This document shows, one piece after another, positions 8,769-17,543 of a stretch of 64,000 bases of DNA. Below the pieces are notes generated by a model, which was not told the origin of the DNA, searched no databases, and worked only from the letters and a program-made list of their open reading frames with translations. This stretch comes from CALDTK01 sp965213735 (GTDB lineage Bacteria; Bacteroidota; Bacteroidia; Chitinophagales; Saprospiraceae): NCBI GenBank assembly GCA_965213735.1, contig CBDCAB010000005.1, positions 2,046,001 through 2,110,000 on the forward strand, read 5' to 3'. A program made the translations under genes and the position numbers. How positions within the stretch are numbered: position 1 is the first letter of the stretch; each line of letters opens with the position of its first letter.

Positions 8769-9392
8769 GTGAACGGAATTATAGGTCGTAAGCTTGGCAT
8801 GACCAGCATCTACGATGATACTGGCAAAAACGTCGCCTGCACCATTGTGGAAGCAGGCCCGTGTACTGTCACACAAGTCAAAACCGAAGACACAGATGGG
8901 TACATCGCGACTCAACTTGCTTTCGGCAGCCGCAACGTGAAGAATATTTCTAAGCCAATGCAAGGTCACTTTGCAAAGGCGGGAATAGAGTCGGCTACTG
9001 ATATCGCTGAGTTTCGTGCCTACGCACTGGCCGATAAAGCACTCGGTGATCAAGTAACTGTCGACGAAGTTTTCGCTGCCGGCGATACTGTCGCTGCTAT
9101 CGGCACCTCCAAGGGCAAGGGCTTTCAGGGTGTTGTCAAGCGTCACAATTTCCGTGGCGTCAATGATGCTACCCACGGACAACACAACCGTCAGCGTGCT
9201 CCAGGTTCTATCGGTGCAGCTAGCTATCCCGCCAAAGTTTTCAAAGGGATGCGCATGGCTGGACAAGATGGCAACCGCACTGTCAAGACGCGCAACCTGA
9301 AGATTGTGCGCGTATTTCCAGACAAAAATCTCGTCCTCGTCAAGGGAGCAATTCCAGGCGCAAAGGGCTCGACCGTAATCCTGCAAAAGTAG
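8769..9392 (+). CDS. rplC: 50S ribosomal protein L3
   Basis: The protein has 207 residues and starts with GTG (read MNGIIGRKLGMTSIYDDTG). Conserved L3 segments: GTSKGKGFQGVVKRHNF, THGQHNRQRAPGSIGA, VFKGMRMAGQDGN. L3 organises the peptidyl-transferase region of 23S rRNA. Downstream spacing to rplD is 4 bp; upstream is a 118-bp gap carrying a copy of the interspersed 14-mer. Confidence 0.97.
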   Translation: MNGIIGRKLGMTSIYDDTGKNVACTIVEAGPCTVTQVKTEDTDGYIATQLAFGSRNVKNISKPMQGHFAKAGIESATDIAEFRAYALADKALGDQVTVDEVFAAGDTVAAIGTSKGKGFQGVVKRHNFRGVNDATHGQHNRQRAPGSIGAASYPAKVFKGMRMAGQDGNRTVKTRNLKIVRVFPDKNLVLVKGAIPGAKGSTVILQK

Positions 9393-9396
9393 ACTA

Positions 9397-10029
9397 GTGA
9401 AAATTCAAGTCCACAACACTAAAGGCGAAGCGGTCGGTCGTGATATCGAACTCGCTGACGACATCTTCGGCATCGAGCCCAACGAGCACGTCCTCTACCT
9501 CGCTGTCAAGCAGTACCTCGCCGCTCAGCGCATGGGTACGCACGCCACTAAAGAAAAGTCACAACTCAGTGGCTCCACTCGTAAGATCAAGAAGCAAAAG
9601 GGTACCGGTACTGCACGTGCAGGCTCAATCAAGAGTCCACTTTTCCGCGGCGGTGCTCGCATCTTCGGACCGCGTCCGCGCAAATACGACATCAAGCTCA
9701 ACAAGAAGGTCAAGCGCCTCGCTCGTTTGAGCGCCCTGAGTGCAAAAGCAAACGCAGGCCAGCTCAAGATCGTCGAGAACTTCGATTTTGATGCACCTCG
9801 CACCAAGGATGCACGCGCCATGGTAGAAGCCATCCACGGCAAAGAGCGCGGCAATGTGCTGGTGGTCGTTGCCAACGGCCAGATCAACGTGCACAAGAGC
9901 TTTAGCAACTTACCCAACGCCAAGCTAGTCACCGCTAGCTCGGTCAACGTGTACGACGTCCTTCGTGCTAAAACACTCGTGCTCACTGAGGCAAGTGTCG
10001 ATTCACTCCAAACCGCCCTCAAGGCTTAA
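9397..10029 (+). CDS. rplD: 50S ribosomal protein L4
   Basis: The protein has 210 residues with a GTG start, 4 bp after rplC. The extended loop region KQKGTGTARAGSIKSPLFRG and FGPRPRKYDIKLNKKVKRLA is characteristic of L4, which lines the exit tunnel and, in some bacteria, represses its own operon. Normal length. Confidence 0.97.
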   Translation: MKIQVHNTKGEAVGRDIELADDIFGIEPNEHVLYLAVKQYLAAQRMGTHATKEKSQLSGSTRKIKKQKGTGTARAGSIKSPLFRGGARIFGPRPRKYDIKLNKKVKRLARLSALSAKANAGQLKIVENFDFDAPRTKDARAMVEAIHGKERGNVLVVVANGQINVHKSFSNLPNAKLVTASSVNVYDVLRAKTLVLTEASVDSLQTALKA

Positions 10030-10038
10030 CGCAGAACA

Positions 10039-10335
10039 ATGGCCAACGCAGTTATTCTCAAGCCTGTGATCTCTGAGAAGAGTCAGGGGCTGTCGACCAA
10101 CAGAAACCAGTTCACCTTTGTAGTTGCCAAAACTGCATCGAAGTACCAGATCCGCGCTGCGGTCCAGGATATGTTCGATGTGAAGGTGGTCTCCATCAAT
10201 ACCCTTCGCATGCCAGCCAAGCTCAAGAAGCGCTTTACCAAGCGTGGCTTGCAGTACGGGCGACGCGATGCCTATAAAAAGGCAGTCATCACGCTGCCGG
10301 AGGGTGAATCAATCGATTTCTACGGCGAGCTTTAA
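10039..10335 (+). CDS. rplW: 50S ribosomal protein L23
   Basis: The protein has 98 residues (MANAVILKPVISEKSQGLST), with FVVAKTASKYQIRAAVQDMF and a C-terminal LPEGESIDFYGEL. L23 sits at the tunnel exit and docks trigger factor and SRP. Nine bp after rplD. Confidence 0.97.
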   Translation: MANAVILKPVISEKSQGLSTNRNQFTFVVAKTASKYQIRAAVQDMFDVKVVSINTLRMPAKLKKRFTKRGLQYGRRDAYKKAVITLPEGESIDFYGEL

Positions 10336-10365
10336 ACGGCTCCTTAACCAGTTAAACTAGGCACC

Positions 10366-11205
10366 ATGCCCATCAGGAAGTTTAAACCAGTCACGCCGGG
10401 AACCCGCTTTCGTGTAGGAAACAAGTTTGCGGAAATAACCACCGACACGCCCGAGAAGAGCCTACTCGCTCCAATCAAGCAGAGTGGTGGCCGCAACCAT
10501 AAAGGCAAGATGACGCAGCGCCACCGCGGAGGTGGTCATAAGCGTCGTTACCGCATCATCGACTTCAAGCGCGACAAGGAGAATATTCCAGCTCGCGTCA
10601 AGAGCATCGAGTATGATCCCAATCGCACGGCTTGGATCGCTCTGCTCGTGTATGCCGATGGCGAAAAGCGCTACATCATCGCCCCTCGTGGACTCAGTGT
10701 AGGCGACACCATTCAGTCGGGTAAAGGCGTCGATGTCAGCGTTGGCAATACCCTCTACCTCGAAGAAATTCCGCTAGGTACAGTCATTCACGCCATTGAA
10801 ATGAATCCTGGCAAAGGTGCCGCCCTGGCCCGCGCCGCAGGTACCAATGCCACCCTTACCTCACGGGAGGGACGCTACGCTGTAGTGAAGCTTCCATCAG
10901 GTGAGGTCCGCCGGATTCTCATTACCTGTAAGGCAACTATAGGAACCACTTCCAACCCCGACCACTCGCTGCAAGTACTCGGTAAAGCTGGACGCAAGCG
11001 TTGGCTCGGACGCCGCCCCCACACTCGTGGTGTTGCGATGAACCCAGTCGATCACCCCATGGGTGGTGGTGAAGGCCGCGCATCTGGAGGTCACCCACAA
11101 TCACGGACGGGTATTCGTGCCAAAGGTCAGAAGACCCGCAACACGAAGAAGCATTCTTCTAACTTGATCATCACTCGCCGCAAGAAGCGCGGCAAGAAAT
11201 CCTAA
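10366..11205 (+). CDS. rplB: 50S ribosomal protein L2
   Basis: The protein has 279 residues, normal length. Recognisable by GGRNHKGKMTQRHRGGGHKR, RVKSIEYDPNRTAWIALLVY and the peptidyl-transferase loop HTRGVAMNPVDHPMGGGEGR, which contains the conserved histidine. Needed for subunit association and peptide-bond formation. 30 bp after rplW, 5 bp before rpsS. Confidence 0.98.
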   Translation: MPIRKFKPVTPGTRFRVGNKFAEITTDTPEKSLLAPIKQSGGRNHKGKMTQRHRGGGHKRRYRIIDFKRDKENIPARVKSIEYDPNRTAWIALLVYADGEKRYIIAPRGLSVGDTIQSGKGVDVSVGNTLYLEEIPLGTVIHAIEMNPGKGAALARAAGTNATLTSREGRYAVVKLPSGEVRRILITCKATIGTTSNPDHSLQVLGKAGRKRWLGRRPHTRGVAMNPVDHPMGGGEGRASGGHPQSRTGIRAKGQKTRNTKKHSSNLIITRRKKRGKKS

Positions 11206-11210
11206 ACCTC

Positions 11211-11480
11211 ATGCCACGCTCACTCAAAAAGGGACCGTACGTGTTCCACAAGCTGCTCGATAAGATCGAAGTTGCTCAGTCGGGAAGCAAGAAGGGTGTC
11301 ATCAAGACCTGGTCGCGCGCTTCGATGGTGATTCCACAAATGGTAGGACTCACAATAGCTGTCCATAATGGACGCTCCTTCGTGCCCGTGTACGTGACTG
11401 AAAACATGGTTGGGCACAAGCTCGGCGAATTTGCCCTCACCCGCACCTTTAAAGGTCACGGCGGAAATCGTAAGAAGTAA
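11211..11480 (+). CDS. rpsS: 30S ribosomal protein S19
   Basis: The protein has 89 residues (MPRSLKKGPYVFHKLLDKIE), with KTWSRASMVIPQMVGLTIAV and HKLGEFALTRTFKGH. S19 forms a complex with S13 in the head of the 30S subunit. Short spacing on both sides within the S10 operon. Confidence 0.98.
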   Translation: MPRSLKKGPYVFHKLLDKIEVAQSGSKKGVIKTWSRASMVIPQMVGLTIAVHNGRSFVPVYVTENMVGHKLGEFALTRTFKGHGGNRKK

Positions 11481-11504
11481 GCCGCGCATTTAACTCACAA
11501 ACTC

Positions 11505-11918
11505 ATGGAAGCTGTAGCCAAACTGCGCAATTGCCCGATGTCGGCACGTAAGATGCGCCTTGCCGCGGATCTCGTTCGTAACAAACCAGTAGGAGAGGCC
11601 TTGTCCATCCTACAGTATTCCGGTCGTGAGGCTGGTATCTGGCTGGAGAAGCTGCTGCTCAGCGCCATTGCCAACTGGGAGAACAAGCTCGATGGTGCTG
11701 AAAGTGCTGCCGACTACGATCTGCGACTCACGACTATCATGGTCGATCAAGGTCCAATGATCAAGCGATTTAGACCAGCACCTCAAGGTCGTGCCCACCG
11801 CATCCGCAAACATTCCAATCATGTTACCATCGCGGTAACCAACACTAAGCCACTCGACAGCGAGGCAGCTGAGCTACCAGTAGCGACTGAGGCGATCAAT
11901 TCCCCTAACCCAGCATAA
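11505..11918 (+). CDS. rplV: 50S ribosomal protein L22
   Basis: The protein has 137 residues. MEAVAKLRNCPMSARKMRLA and the tunnel hairpin region IMVDQGPMIKRFRPAPQGRA identify L22. The last ~25 residues (KPLDSEAAELPVATEAINSP) extend past the usual ~110-residue form as an acidic tail. The stop is 2 bp before rpsC. Confidence 0.96.
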   Translation: MEAVAKLRNCPMSARKMRLAADLVRNKPVGEALSILQYSGREAGIWLEKLLLSAIANWENKLDGAESAADYDLRLTTIMVDQGPMIKRFRPAPQGRAHRIRKHSNHVTIAVTNTKPLDSEAAELPVATEAINSPNPA

Positions 11919-11920
11919 TC

Positions 11921-12667
11921 ATGGGACAAAAGACAAACCCGATCGGCAATCGCCTAGGTATCATCCGCGGATGGGACAGCAACTGGTTCGGAGGTAACAA
12001 CTTCGCAGACAAGGTCATTGAGGACGAGAAAATCCGCAAGTACCTCAATGCGCGTATCCAGCGCGGAGGAATTGCCCGCATCATCATCGAGCGCACGCTG
12101 CGTCGCATCACCGTGACAATCCACACCAGCCGCCCCGGTGTCATCATCGGTCGCGGTGGCCAGGAGGTCGACGCCATTCGTGAAGAACTCGGTCGCCTTA
12201 CCAAGCAAGACACCCAGATCAACATCGTCGAGATTCGGCGCCCGGAATTGAATGCTGCTATCGTAGGTGAGTCCATCGCCAAGCAGCTCGAGGCTCGCAT
12301 TAATCACCGCCGTGCCATTAAAATGGCTATTCAGTCCACTATGCGCGCTGGAGCGGAGGGTATTAAGATCCGCGTTGCTGGTCGTCTTAATGGTGCTGAA
12401 ATGGCACGTCGCGAGGAGTACAAGCAAGGCCGTACGCCACTGCACACCTTCCGCGCCGACATCGACTACGCACTCACTGAGGCCAACACCGTTCAGGGAA
12501 AGATCGGCGTCAAGGTCTGGATCTGTAAAGGCGAGGTACTCGGCAAGCGCGATCTCAATCCCAACATTGCAGAAGGCAACTCTCGACCAGCAGGCAACGA
12601 TCGCCGCGGCAACGACCGCAGAGGAAATGATCGTCGTGGTGGTGGAAGAAGAGATCGTCGCAACTAG
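11921..12667 (+). CDS. rpsC: 30S ribosomal protein S3
   Basis: The protein has 248 residues (MGQKTNPIGNRLGIIRGWDS). It has a KH domain (VTIHTSRPGVIIGRGGQEVD) and the S3 C-terminal domain (KIRVAGRLNGAEMARREEYK, GKIGVKVWICKGEVLGKRDL). The final ~25 residues are an Arg/Asp/Gly/Asn tail built on a tandem GNDRR repeat. S3 lines the mRNA entry channel. Only 2 bp follow rplV; the 81-bp gap after it is larger than usual for this operon. Confidence 0.97.
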   Translation: MGQKTNPIGNRLGIIRGWDSNWFGGNNFADKVIEDEKIRKYLNARIQRGGIARIIIERTLRRITVTIHTSRPGVIIGRGGQEVDAIREELGRLTKQDTQINIVEIRRPELNAAIVGESIAKQLEARINHRRAIKMAIQSTMRAGAEGIKIRVAGRLNGAEMARREEYKQGRTPLHTFRADIDYALTEANTVQGKIGVKVWICKGEVLGKRDLNPNIAEGNSRPAGNDRRGNDRRGNDRRGGGRRDRRN

Positions 12668-12682
12668 AATCACAGAAAATAG

Positions 12683-12690
12683 TATCTTCG
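12683..12690 (+). promoter_or_regulatory. Possible -7 promoter element before rplP
   Basis: TATCTTCG lies in the 81-bp rpsC-rplP gap, close to the TAnnTTTG consensus, 58 bp before the rplP ATG. I see no good -33 partner. The same variant form (TAYCTTCG) occurs before eno and porP. Confidence 0.25.
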
Positions 12691-12748
12691 CCCGCCCTTA
12701 CGGAAAACGGGCCGAGAAAAACACCTTTGGCCCCGCCAATTCATCGTC

Positions 12749-13168
12749 ATGCTACAGCCGAAACGTACCAAGTACCGCAAGCAGCAAAAGGGTCGCATCC
12801 GCGGCCTTGCCACTAAAGGTAGCACCATTGCTTTCGGTAGCTATGGCCTAAAAACCATGGACGCTGGTCGCATCACCAACCGTCAAATTGAGTCGGCCCG
12901 TATCGCTATGACGCGCTACATGAAGCGTGAGGGTAAGGTGTGGATTCGCATTTTTCCAGATAAGCCCATCACCAGCAAGCCACTCGAGGTGCGTATGGGT
13001 AAGGGTAAAGGAGCTGTAGATCACTACGTAGCCGCCGTACGTCCAGGTCGGATTCTTTTCGAACTGGATGGCGTACCTGAAGATGTGGCCGTTGAGGCAC
13101 TACGTCTTGCTGCTCAAAAGCTTCCCGTTCAAACCAAAACCATTCTTCGCCCCGACCTCCGTCGTTAG
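12749..13168 (+). CDS. rplP: 50S ribosomal protein L16
   Basis: The protein has 139 residues (MLQPKRTKYRKQQKGRIRGL), with FGSYGLKTMDAGRITNRQIE, RIFPDKPITSKPLEVRMGKG and the conserved GKGAVDHYVAAVRPGRILFE. L16 helps position tRNA in the A and P sites. Normal length. Confidence 0.98.
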   Translation: MLQPKRTKYRKQQKGRIRGLATKGSTIAFGSYGLKTMDAGRITNRQIESARIAMTRYMKREGKVWIRIFPDKPITSKPLEVRMGKGKGAVDHYVAAVRPGRILFELDGVPEDVAVEALRLAAQKLPVQTKTILRPDLRR

Positions 13169-13187
13169 GCAGATCAACCAATCACCC

Positions 13188-13457
13188 ATGGCATCAGCAA
13201 AGTATCTCGAATTGCAGGGACACAGTGATGAGGATCTCTCCGTTGAGTTGGCATCCGCACGCCGGGAGTACCAGCAAATGCGCTTCGATAACTATACCAA
13301 AGGAATCGAGAGCGTGTCTGCTATTCGGACGCTTCGCCGCGATATCGCACGCATCAACACAGAAATCCGTCGCCGCGAGATTGCAAATTCACCAGAACTA
13401 GCAGCCCGCGCTGGAAGGCGCTCACGTCGTGCTCGTCTACTAGCAAAACAAGCCTAA
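13188..13457 (+). CDS. rpmC: 50S ribosomal protein L29
   Basis: The protein has 89 residues from MASAKYLELQGHSDEDLSVE. A longer frame opening at 13068 overlaps rplP and is rejected. The two-helix core (LASARREYQQMRFDNYTKGI, IRTLRRDIARINTEIRRREI) is typical. The ~20-residue Ala/Arg-rich C-terminus makes it longer than the common 63-70 residues. L29 lies near the tunnel exit beside L23. 19 bp after rplP, 3 bp before rpsQ. Confidence 0.95.
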   Translation: MASAKYLELQGHSDEDLSVELASARREYQQMRFDNYTKGIESVSAIRTLRRDIARINTEIRRREIANSPELAARAGRRSRRARLLAKQA

Positions 13458-13460
13458 GTC

Positions 13461-13748
13461 ATGGCCGAGGAAATCCAACAAGAGTCTGTCGCAGAGGTAC
13501 GCAATCAGCGCAAGCAACGCGTCGGTGTAGTCACGTCAGACAAGATGGAAAAGACCATCACTGTTTCCGTCGAGCGTCGTCTTCAGCACCCGCTTTACGG
13601 CAAGTACATCAAGCGCCATAAGAAGCTTACGGCTCATGATGAGAACAACGAGTGTGGAATAGGAGACGTGGTACGCATCATGGAGACGCGGCCACTGAGT
13701 AAGAAAAAACGCTGGCGACTCGTAGAGATCGTCGAAAAAGCTAAGTAA
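13461..13748 (+). CDS. rpsQ: 30S ribosomal protein S17
   Basis: The protein has 95 residues. GVVTSDKMEKTITVSVERRL and GDVVRIMETRPLSKKKRWRL are diagnostic. S17 binds helix 11 of 16S rRNA as a primary assembly protein. A short N-terminal extension (MAEEIQQESVAEVRNQRKQR) precedes the core. Confidence 0.97.
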   Translation: MAEEIQQESVAEVRNQRKQRVGVVTSDKMEKTITVSVERRLQHPLYGKYIKRHKKLTAHDENNECGIGDVVRIMETRPLSKKKRWRLVEIVEKAK

Positions 13749-13786
13749 AAATTGCTGCAGGCTCAGCCCTGTAAAAGACAACGACC

Positions 13787-14152
13787 ATGATACAGCAGGA
13801 GTCCCGCTTACGTGTAGCGGATAATAGTGGAGCTAAGGAGGTTCTGTGCATTCGCGTGCTCGGAGGCTCCAAGCGACGTTATGCAGGCATCGGCGATACC
13901 ATCGTCGTTAGTGTCAAGGACACCAGCCCCGGTGGAGTCAAGAAAGGAACTGTGAGTAAAGCAGTGATCGTTCGCACCAAAAAGGAGATCCGCCGCCGCG
14001 ATGGCTCGTATATCCGCTTTGATGATAACGCTGTTGTCTTGTTAAACGCATCAGACGAGCCCCGCGGAACCCGCATCTTTGGGCCTGTTGCTCGCGAACT
14101 CCGCGATCGCGACTACATGCGTATTGTTTCACTAGCCCCTGAGGTACTCTAA
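13787..14152 (+). CDS. rplN: 50S ribosomal protein L14
   Basis: The protein has 121 residues (MIQQESRLRVADNSGAKEVL), with VKKGTVSKAVIVRTKKEIRR and RIFGPVARELRDRDYMRIVS. L14 forms part of the intersubunit bridge and of the RsfS-binding surface. First gene of the spc segment, 38 bp after rpsQ without a visible separate promoter. Confidence 0.98.
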   Translation: MIQQESRLRVADNSGAKEVLCIRVLGGSKRRYAGIGDTIVVSVKDTSPGGVKKGTVSKAVIVRTKKEIRRRDGSYIRFDDNAVVLLNASDEPRGTRIFGPVARELRDRDYMRIVSLAPEVL

Positions 14153-14164
14153 TCACCCATCACC

Positions 14165-14503
14165 ATGTCACGTCCAAAGCCTGCCTTCACGGGCAAGATC
14201 AAGATCAAAAAAGGGGATACCGTAGAGGTCATCGCAGGTGCATCACGAGGCACACGAGGTGAAGTGCTCGAGGTGCTCCGCACAGAGAATCGTGCTATTG
14301 TAGATGGTGCCAACGTACGCATCAAGCACCAAAAAGCATCGGAGTCAGAGGCTGGCGGGCGCGTTGATAAAACGATGCCTATCCACATCTCAAACCTTTC
14401 ACTAGTCGATCCTCGCACCGATTCCCTCACCCGCGTTGGCCGCCGTATCGAAGATGGCAAGTTGGTGCGCTACGCTAAAAAATCCGGTCAAACGCTTTCC
14501 TAA
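14165..14503 (+). CDS. rplX: 50S ribosomal protein L24
   Basis: The protein has 112 residues. It carries a KOW motif (KIKKGDTVEVIAGASRGTRG), and KTMPIHISNLSLVDP follows. L24 initiates large-subunit assembly. Its TAA stop shares one base with the rplE ATG (TAATG), suggesting translational coupling. Confidence 0.97.
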   Translation: MSRPKPAFTGKIKIKKGDTVEVIAGASRGTRGEVLEVLRTENRAIVDGANVRIKHQKASESEAGGRVDKTMPIHISNLSLVDPRTDSLTRVGRRIEDGKLVRYAKKSGQTLS

Positions 14504-15069
14504 TGAGCTACCAACCACGACTCAAGACTAAGTATCGGGAGGAAGTAGCTCCAGCTCTTAAAGAAGAGTTTGGCTACTCATCTCCCATGGAGATACCTCG
14601 CCTGCTGAAGATTTGCATCAACCAAGGAGTGGGCGATGCAACCCAAGATAAGAAGCTGGTCGATATAGCTGTCGACCAGATGAGCCAAATCGCAGGTCAG
14701 AAAGCCGTGCCTACTAAAGCACGCACCTCTATCTCTAACTTTAAGCTCCGAGAAGGAATGCCTATCGGAGCACGCGTTACCCTTCGTGGCGAACGCATGT
14801 ACGAATTTCTCGATCGCCTCGTGGCAGTTGCCCTTCCACGTGTGCGTGACTTCCGTGGTGTAAGTGACAAAGCCTTTGATGGCCGCGGCAACTACACCCT
14901 TGGTGTTTCGGAGCAAATCATCTTTCCTGAGATCGATCTCGATAAGATCAACAAGATCACAGGTATGGATATCAACTTCGTAACCTCCGCCCAAACCGAC
15001 GCTGAAGCACTCTCGTTACTTCGCCGTTTGGGTATGCCTTTCCGTAACCGCAACAACGAGCAAAACTAA
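14503..15069 (+). CDS. rplE: 50S ribosomal protein L5
   Basis: The protein has 188 residues: PRLLKICINQGVGDATQDKK, AVPTKARTSISNFKLREGMP, IGARVTLRGERMYEFLDRLV, RDFRGVSDKAFDGRGNYTLG. L5 binds 5S rRNA and contacts P-site tRNA. It is joined to both neighbours by TAATG junctions. Confidence 0.98.
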   Translation: MSYQPRLKTKYREEVAPALKEEFGYSSPMEIPRLLKICINQGVGDATQDKKLVDIAVDQMSQIAGQKAVPTKARTSISNFKLREGMPIGARVTLRGERMYEFLDRLVAVALPRVRDFRGVSDKAFDGRGNYTLGVSEQIIFPEIDLDKINKITGMDINFVTSAQTDAEALSLLRRLGMPFRNRNNEQN

Positions 15070-15338
15070 TGGCAAGAACGTCACTCATGGCTCGCGAAAA
15101 GAAGCGGGCTAAGCTGGTAGCTAAATACGCCGCCAAGCGCAAGCAACTCAAAGAGGAAGGTCGCTGGGAAGAACTCGATGCTCTTCCACGCAACTCTAAT
15201 AAAATCCGTCTGCACAACCGCTGCCGCCTTACCGGACGTCCGAAGGGCTACATGCGCAAGTTCGGATTGTGCCGCGTGAAGTTTCGCGAGTTGGCACTCA
15301 ACGGCAAAATTCCTGGAATCACAAAAGCGAGCTGGTAG
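15069..15338 (+). CDS. rpsN: 30S ribosomal protein S14 (long, zinc-less form)
   Basis: The protein has 89 residues. KIRLHNRCRLTGRPKGYMRK and KFRELALNGKIPGITKASW identify S14. The CxxC pairs of the short zinc-binding form are absent, so this is the C-minus long type. Its start overlaps the rplE stop by one base. Confidence 0.97.
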   Translation: MARTSLMAREKKRAKLVAKYAAKRKQLKEEGRWEELDALPRNSNKIRLHNRCRLTGRPKGYMRKFGLCRVKFRELALNGKIPGITKASW

Positions 15339-15377
15339 GTCCATACACGTGGAAACCCCTTGTCTCAAACTCAAGTC

Positions 15378-15782
15378 ATGATCACTACAGATCCAATTGG
15401 CGATTACCTCACGCGCATTCGGAATGCCCAAATGGCAGGACACCGCGTGGTCGAAATACCGAGTTCCGGTATTAAGCGTAGCATCACGGAGATTCTCTAC
15501 CGCAATGGCTACATCTATCGCTACCAGTTCGACGATTCAATTCAGCCACAATCGCTGATCCGTATCGCGCTGAAGTACGATGCCGCCACACGTAAGCCTA
15601 TCATCCGCAAGATGGAGCGTATCTCTCGCCCCGGATTGCGCAAATATGCTGGTGCATCTGATCTACCCCGCGTGATCAACGGACTCGGTATTGCCATTAT
15701 CTCCACTTCACAGGGAGTAATGACAGACAAGGAAGCTCGTCGCAAAAACGTAGGTGGAGAAGTTCTCTGCCGCATCTACTAA
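15378..15782 (+). CDS. rpsH: 30S ribosomal protein S8
   Basis: The protein has 134 residues from ATG (MITTDPIGDYLTRIRNAQMA), which aligns with the usual S8 start. An in-frame TTG at 15360 would add six residues and is the less likely alternative. The C-terminal VINGLGIAIISTSQGVMTDK and GGEVLCRIY are conserved. S8 nucleates the central domain of 16S rRNA and represses spc translation in Escherichia coli. Confidence 0.97.
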   Translation: MITTDPIGDYLTRIRNAQMAGHRVVEIPSSGIKRSITEILYRNGYIYRYQFDDSIQPQSLIRIALKYDAATRKPIIRKMERISRPGLRKYAGASDLPRVINGLGIAIISTSQGVMTDKEARRKNVGGEVLCRIY

Positions 15783-15801
15783 TCCACTACAAGCACACGA
15801 T

Positions 15802-16356
15802 ATGTCACGTATTGGAAACGCACCAATTACTCTTCCCAAAGGCGTTAGCGTCGATGTCAGCAAAGACAACGTCGTTAAAGTCAAAGGTCCCAAAGGCGAA
15901 CTGACTGAGCGCGTAGCTCCAGCACTTACTGTATCTGTTGAAGACGGTGAGCTATCTTTGAGTCGTCCAGACGATACCAAAATCAATAGATCGATGCACG
16001 GCCTGTACCGCGCCTTGATCAACAACATGGTCGTAGGCGTCACCGAAGGCTACACACGTGTGCTGGAGGCGGTAGGAGTGGGTTATCGTGCTTCAAACAC
16101 TGGTCAGCTACTCGAACTAAGCCTCGGCTACTCTCACCCGATCCACTTTTACGTGCCGGATGAGATAAAGCTCGAAACCGCTACCGATAAAGGCAAGGCT
16201 CCTCGCATTACCCTGACCGGTATCGACAAGCAGATGATCGGACAGATAGCGGCCAAGATCAGGTCGTTCCGCAAGCCAGAGCCTTACAAAGGCAAAGGCG
16301 TTCGTTTTCTCGGCGAAGACATCCGTCGTAAGGCTGGTAAAACGGCTGCTAAATAA
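15802..16356 (+). CDS. rplF: 50S ribosomal protein L6
   Basis: The protein has 184 residues starting MSRIGNAPITLPKGVSVDVS. An upstream in-frame ATG at 15754 lies inside rpsH and is rejected. It contains EAVGVGYRASNTGQLLELSL and the C-terminal PEPYKGKGVRFLGEDIRRKA. L6 lies near the factor-binding site. Confidence 0.97.
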   Translation: MSRIGNAPITLPKGVSVDVSKDNVVKVKGPKGELTERVAPALTVSVEDGELSLSRPDDTKINRSMHGLYRALINNMVVGVTEGYTRVLEAVGVGYRASNTGQLLELSLGYSHPIHFYVPDEIKLETATDKGKAPRITLTGIDKQMIGQIAAKIRSFRKPEPYKGKGVRFLGEDIRRKAGKTAAK

Positions 16357-16407
16357 TCTCATGACTCTCCAGGCAGGACTCCTTGCCTTCTTAAGTAAGC
16401 TTTCACC

Positions 16408-16761
16408 ATGTCACTCAGCAAGCGCGATAGTCGGCGAAGAATCCACAACCGGGTTCGTCAGAAAATAGCAGGCACGCCCGCACGTCCACGCCTCGCCGTG
16501 TACCGCTCCAACAAAGCAGTATACTGCCAACTCATTGATGATTCTCAGGGCGTAACGCTAGCGGCTGCATCCTCACTCGAGGATGGCATCCCCACAGAAG
16601 GCAACAAATCTGATATCGCCAAGCAAGTAGGCAAGCGACTGGCAGAGAAAGCATCTTCAGCCAACATTTCTTCAGTCGTTTTTGATCGTGGCGGCTATCT
16701 CTATCACGGTCGCGTCAAGGCCCTCGCAGAAGGTGCCCGCGAAGGCGGACTAAAATTCTAA
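16408..16761 (+). CDS. rplR: 50S ribosomal protein L18
   Basis: The protein has 117 residues: MSLSKRDSRRRIHNRVRQKI, GTPARPRLAVYRSNKAVYCQ, VVFDRGGYLYHGRVKALAEG. It binds 5S rRNA with L5. Three bp before rpsE. Confidence 0.97.
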   Translation: MSLSKRDSRRRIHNRVRQKIAGTPARPRLAVYRSNKAVYCQLIDDSQGVTLAAASSLEDGIPTEGNKSDIAKQVGKRLAEKASSANISSVVFDRGGYLYHGRVKALAEGAREGGLKF

Positions 16762-16764
16762 CCC

Positions 16765-17298
16765 ATGGCTCGTCGTAACGATCGTAACAACAGAAACAAT
16801 CGCGACCGTCAGGTTGATAGTGAGTTTACCGACAAACTCGTCAACCTAAATCGCGTCAGTAAAGCAACTAAAGGTGGACGTACGTTCAGCTTTGCAGCTC
16901 TCGTAGTGGTAGGTGACGGCAAAGGCCGCGTTGGCTTCGGCATGGGCAAGGCCCGCGACGTAGCTGAGTGTATCCAAAAAGCCACAGAGGCAGCTAAGAA
17001 GTCGCTGATCAACATTCCGCTGCACAACGGCACCATTCCACACGAGCAGATCGGCAAGTTTGGCGCAGGTAAAGTGCTCATCAAGCCCGCATCAGCAGGT
17101 ACTGGTGTGATTGCCGGTGGTGCCATGCGACCTATCTTTGAACTTGGAGGCGTCCACGACGTGCTCGCTAAATCACAAGGATCATCCAATCCTCAAAATG
17201 TGATTAAGGCGACACTCGACGCACTCCAGAAGCTCCGCAGTCCTCTCACCGTTGCGAAGCAGCGGGGCCTTTCTCTTCAACAGGTTTTTGAAGGCTAA
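16765..17298 (+). CDS. rpsE: 30S ribosomal protein S5
   Basis: The protein has 177 residues. The N-terminal Arg/Asn-rich stretch precedes the double-stranded-RNA-binding fold (RTFSFAALVVVGDGKGRVGF), followed by VLIKPASAGTGVIAGGAMRP and LAKSQGSSNPQNVIKATLDA. S5 contributes to decoding accuracy and the mRNA entry channel. Confidence 0.97.
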   Translation: MARRNDRNNRNNRDRQVDSEFTDKLVNLNRVSKATKGGRTFSFAALVVVGDGKGRVGFGMGKARDVAECIQKATEAAKKSLINIPLHNGTIPHEQIGKFGAGKVLIKPASAGTGVIAGGAMRPIFELGGVHDVLAKSQGSSNPQNVIKATLDALQKLRSPLTVAKQRGLSLQQVFEG

Positions 17299-17345
17299 TT
17301 ACCTTTAGAAGCTGCGAGTCGTACGGCTCACATCTGTATACGATA

Positions 17346-17522
17346 ATGGCACGTGTCAAAATCACTCAAGTCAAAAGCGCTATCGACCGCCCCCTCCGCC
17401 AGAAGCGGACGCTGGAGGCTCTCGGCCTGCGTAAGATCAACCAAACCGTCGTGCACGACGACACAGATGCCATTAAAGGCATGATTGCGAGGGTGAGTCA
17501 CCTCATCCGCGTCGAATCGTAA
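17346..17522 (+). CDS. rpmD: 50S ribosomal protein L30
   Basis: A 58-residue frame (ARVKITQVKSAIDRPLRQKR, then LEALGLRKINQTVVHDD) between rpsE and rplO, the expected place for L30. It has the family's length and its ferredoxin-like beta-alpha-beta layout. 47 bp after rpsE, 21 bp before rplO. Confidence 0.95.
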   Translation: MARVKITQVKSAIDRPLRQKRTLEALGLRKINQTVVHDDTDAIKGMIARVSHLIRVES

Positions 17523-17543
17523 CCGACTCTACCGAATACTACC